Shown here: piece by piece, positions 52,775-54,643 of the stretch
How positions within the stretch are numbered: the first letter of the stretch is position 1
Layout of the letters: each line of letters starts with the position of its first letter
Source of the DNA: Owenweeksia sp.
GTDB lineage: Bacteria > Bacteroidota > Bacteroidia > Flavobacteriales > Schleiferiaceae
Assembly: GCA_028277105.1 (NCBI GenBank)
Contig: JANQHO010000027.1
Span: 1-54,643, forward strand
Direction of reading: 5' to 3'
Length of the DNA: 54,643 nt
Position numbers and translations under genes: made by a program
Notes under the pieces: generated by a model
What the model was told of the DNA's origin: nothing
Database searches by the model: none
Seen by the model: the letters and a program-made list of their open reading frames with translations, nothing else

Positions 52775-53530
52775 ATGAGACTTGCTCTTTTTCTTTTACT
52801 ATTATTTATTGTTCCTCTTTTTAGTCTCGCTCAGGTTATTAATATAGAGTCTCTCCGGATGGAAAATGACACTTCCCGTTTTACGGGAAGGGAAAACTTA
52901 TCGTTCCAGGTAACTCAAACCAATGTCCAACTCTTCAGGTTTTCCAATAACCTGGCTATGCAGTTCAGGCAGTCACCCCATCTTTTGCTGTTTTTAAGTA
53001 ACGTCAATTTTACCTTCAGCAGTACCACTGAGTTTGAAAGAAGTGGTTTTTTCCATTTGAGGTATAACCTTAAGCAATCTGATCATTTTTACTATGAAGT
53101 GTTTACCCAATATCAGGTTGATTTTCCCCTGCGTATCCAGAATAGGTTGTTGAACGGGCTTGGTATTCGCCTGGATTTCTGGCCTCAAGAAAAAAGCAGT
53201 TTGCAGTGGGGCACTTTAGTGATGTATGAGTACGATGACGAGCTGGAAAAGGACATCATTCACCGGGATGTGCGCCTTAGTACCTATGTTAGCGCAGTAG
53301 TTAAAGTAAAAGATTCACCTGTTTTTTCTACTGTGGTATATTATCAGCCCAGGGTCGACTTATGGAGCGACTTCAGGCTTTCCGGTGAGGCACAACTTAC
53401 CTTTAAATTGTGGAAATTTTTAGGTTTTAATGTTGCAGCCTCGGTTAACTATGATTCTTTTCCGGTTGAAGATCCCGCTATTCCGAGGCTTACTTATAAA
53501 ATTACCAATGGACTGAACCTCAAATTCTGA
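52775..53530 (+). CDS. Predicted outer-membrane beta-barrel protein (DUF481/DUF2490-like)
   Basis: 251 residues from the ATG at 52775. A TTG four codons upstream (52763) is also in frame, but the ATG puts the signal peptide (MRLALFLLLLFIVPLFSLAQ) at the very start, so it was preferred. The mature part is a series of amphipathic strands with alternating aromatic residues (FHLRYNLKQSDHFYYEVFTQYQ, RLSTYVSAVVKVK, FSTVVYYQPRVDLWS) and ends LNLKF with a terminal Phe, the usual sign of an outer-membrane barrel. The family assignment (DUF481-like) is by pattern only. It is transcribed from the promoter/attenuator region upstream and meets the next minus-strand gene tail to tail with no gap. Confidence 0.75.
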   Translation: MRLALFLLLLFIVPLFSLAQVINIESLRMENDTSRFTGRENLSFQVTQTNVQLFRFSNNLAMQFRQSPHLLLFLSNVNFTFSSTTEFERSGFFHLRYNLKQSDHFYYEVFTQYQVDFPLRIQNRLLNGLGIRLDFWPQEKSSLQWGTLVMYEYDDELEKDIIHRDVRLSTYVSAVVKVKDSPVFSTVVYYQPRVDLWSDFRLSGEAQLTFKLWKFLGFNVAASVNYDSFPVEDPAIPRLTYKITNGLNLKF

Positions 53531-54073
53531 TCAGGTAAAAATAGGGCGGTGTGTTTTGAAGAGCTCTTTAAGTTCAGGAGGAAGGCCAAAGTTGTTATCC
53601 CAAAAGCGGTCGAGCTCATCTTTAGTTTCGGGGGATAGCAATTCGTTGATCTCATCGAGTATTGTACCGCTGATCATAAAGAAACCCTGGGACCCGTTTA
53701 TTTCATTGCCTTTGCAATGAGCATATATCTGATATTCCTGTTCCTCATTTTTATGTCGGTTACTGAGTAAGCAGAATTCAAGGGGGTCAGAGAAGTCCTT
53801 TTCAAAATCCTTTTGTGATAGCTTTTTTATGAAAAATTCATCTACCCTTGCTCGTGAGTTAAGGCTTAGCGAAGACCTCATTTTAGTTGTACACGAAAAA
53901 CAAATAGCATATTCAAATACTACTTCCCGGGCGTTTATCGAGGGAAAATTACGAAAGGCCTTTTCTATAAAATACTCTTCATCGTTAATATAGAGCGGTT
54001 TACCACAGGAAATACATTTATTAAAAGGTTCACCATTGTCATGTTGATAAAAAATATCGGGAATCTCTGGCAT
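53531..54073 (-). CDS. Hypothetical protein with two CxxC motifs (zinc-ribbon-like)
   Basis: 180 residues on the minus strand. CISC (20-23) and CFSC (58-61) form a plausible zinc site in the N-terminal third. The rest is acidic, mostly helical, with DEINELLSPETKDELDRFWD near the end, and has no signal peptide, so it is cytoplasmic. I do not recognise a characterised family. It ends exactly where the beta-barrel gene ends and is divergent from the methyltransferase gene. Confidence 0.7.
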   Translation of the reverse strand: MPEIPDIFYQHDNGEPFNKCISCGKPLYINDEEYFIEKAFRNFPSINAREVVFEYAICFSCTTKMRSSLSLNSRARVDEFFIKKLSQKDFEKDFSDPLEFCLLSNRHKNEEQEYQIYAHCKGNEINGSQGFFMISGTILDEINELLSPETKDELDRFWDNNFGLPPELKELFKTHRPIFT

Positions 54074-54152
54074 TTGTTTTCTTTAGTTTAAAATTGAAAG
54101 TAAGAAATTTATCAAATGATTCTCCTCAGTTGACGGTAGTGTTGAAATTTAA

Positions 54153-54643
54153 ATGGATATGTGGAAGTTAAAGTGGATGCTATCGGTATTTTTTAGTCGT
54201 AAAATTCACAAGAAATTAAAAGAGGTACTTATAAATCCCTATATGTTTTATTATGTAGCCATTTTGAAATTGTTCTACGACAATAAATACATCGTTGTTC
54301 TTAAAACAAAGTTGGGAAGCAAGCTACCGGTTTACCGCTTTATGGATCTTTACAAGTTTCAGCAGATATTTTTAGAGGAGCAATACCAATACGAATATGT
54401 AGACAAAAGCCCTCTGATAGTTGATATTGGAGCTAACAAAGGTTATTATATTATTTGGGCAAGTGAGGTGTATGACAACGCCAGGTTTATTTGTTTTGAA
54501 CCGGTAAAAGAAAACATAGACCAGTTGTACGAGGTTTTAAAGCTGAATCAGATTGAAGCCGATATTCTGCCTTACGCAGTTACTTCTGAAGTAGGTAAAG
54601 CCGATATGAACTTCAATTTTAAAAATGACGGAGGCCATTCTCT
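54153..54643 (+). CDS. FkbM-family SAM-dependent methyltransferase, 5' part
   Basis: Open frame from the ATG at 54153 to the window edge (163 codons, no stop). A basic, partly hydrophobic N-terminal stretch (about 1-45) precedes the SAM-binding motif VDIGANKGYY (90-99) and the acidic strand end FEP (115-117), both typical of FkbM-type methyltransferases, which usually methylate sugar hydroxyls in glycans or secondary metabolites. Substrate is unknown. The gene is incomplete here. Confidence 0.85.
   Translation, partial: MDMWKLKWMLSVFFSRKIHKKLKEVLINPYMFYYVAILKLFYDNKYIVVLKTKLGSKLPVYRFMDLYKFQQIFLEEQYQYEYVDKSPLIVDIGANKGYYIIWASEVYDNARFICFEPVKENIDQLYEVLKLNQIEADILPYAVTSEVGKADMNFNFKNDGGHS

Overview
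The window reads as chromosomal DNA of a Bacteroidota bacterium, probably of the Cytophagales type. Grounds are the very long secreted RHS proteins with the Bacteroidota-specific tail motif (YGFQGQEKDDE, then DPRIGRFLSVDPL), the propeller/Y_Y_Y sensor kinases paired with LytTR regulators, SprB-like Ig modules, scarce Shine-Dalgarno sequences, and a TTTG / TAnnTTTG type promoter near 52.65 kb. The organism assignment is inference.

Layout. A ComM/YifB AAA+ ATPase (76-1614) opens the window. The bulk, 1929-51935, is one eight-gene locus present twice in direct tandem. Each copy encodes, in the same order and on the + strand: (1) a secreted multi-domain beta-sandwich/SprB-like protein (876/890 aa); (2) a membrane-anchored Skp/OmpH-like chaperone (171/171 aa); (3) a lipoprotein (202/201 aa); (4) a giant secreted protein with a SpvB/TcB-like beginning (2101/2104 aa); (5) a small secreted protein of unknown family (228/228 aa); (6) a giant secreted RHS-repeat protein with a variable C-terminal tip (3214/3275 aa); then, after an intergenic island, (7) a propeller-type LytS-like histidine kinase (1010/1004 aa) and (8) a LytTR response regulator (247/247 aa). 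Genes 1-6 overlap or abut and look like one transcription unit of about 20 kb. Genes 7-8 form a second unit.

How it may work. The RHS and SpvB/TcB-like proteins of each copy look like the two parts of a split cocoon around a C-terminal effector, by analogy with TcB/TcC. The Skp-like protein, the lipoprotein and the gene-5 protein would handle transit through the periplasm and outer membrane, and the gene-1 protein could be a surface adhesin. The tips differ completely: copy 1 ends in a domain with a phospholipase A2-like calcium loop and His-Asp pair, copy 2 in an unrelated, very Lys/Arg-rich tail. No immunity gene follows either tip; palindrome-rich islands sit there instead. Both kinase genes carry paired direct repeats (AAAAGTAYA, 19-bp period) upstream that look like LytTR operators, and both six-gene operons share a nearly identical 37-bp leader element exactly 9 nt before the first start codon.

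Right flank (51.9-54.6 kb): a secreted hypothetical protein (minus), a putative attenuator or small RNA, a beta-barrel outer-membrane protein, a small zinc-ribbon-like protein (minus), and the 5' part of an FkbM-family methyltransferase cut by the window edge. I saw no tRNA, rRNA, CRISPR array, transposase or insertion sequence.
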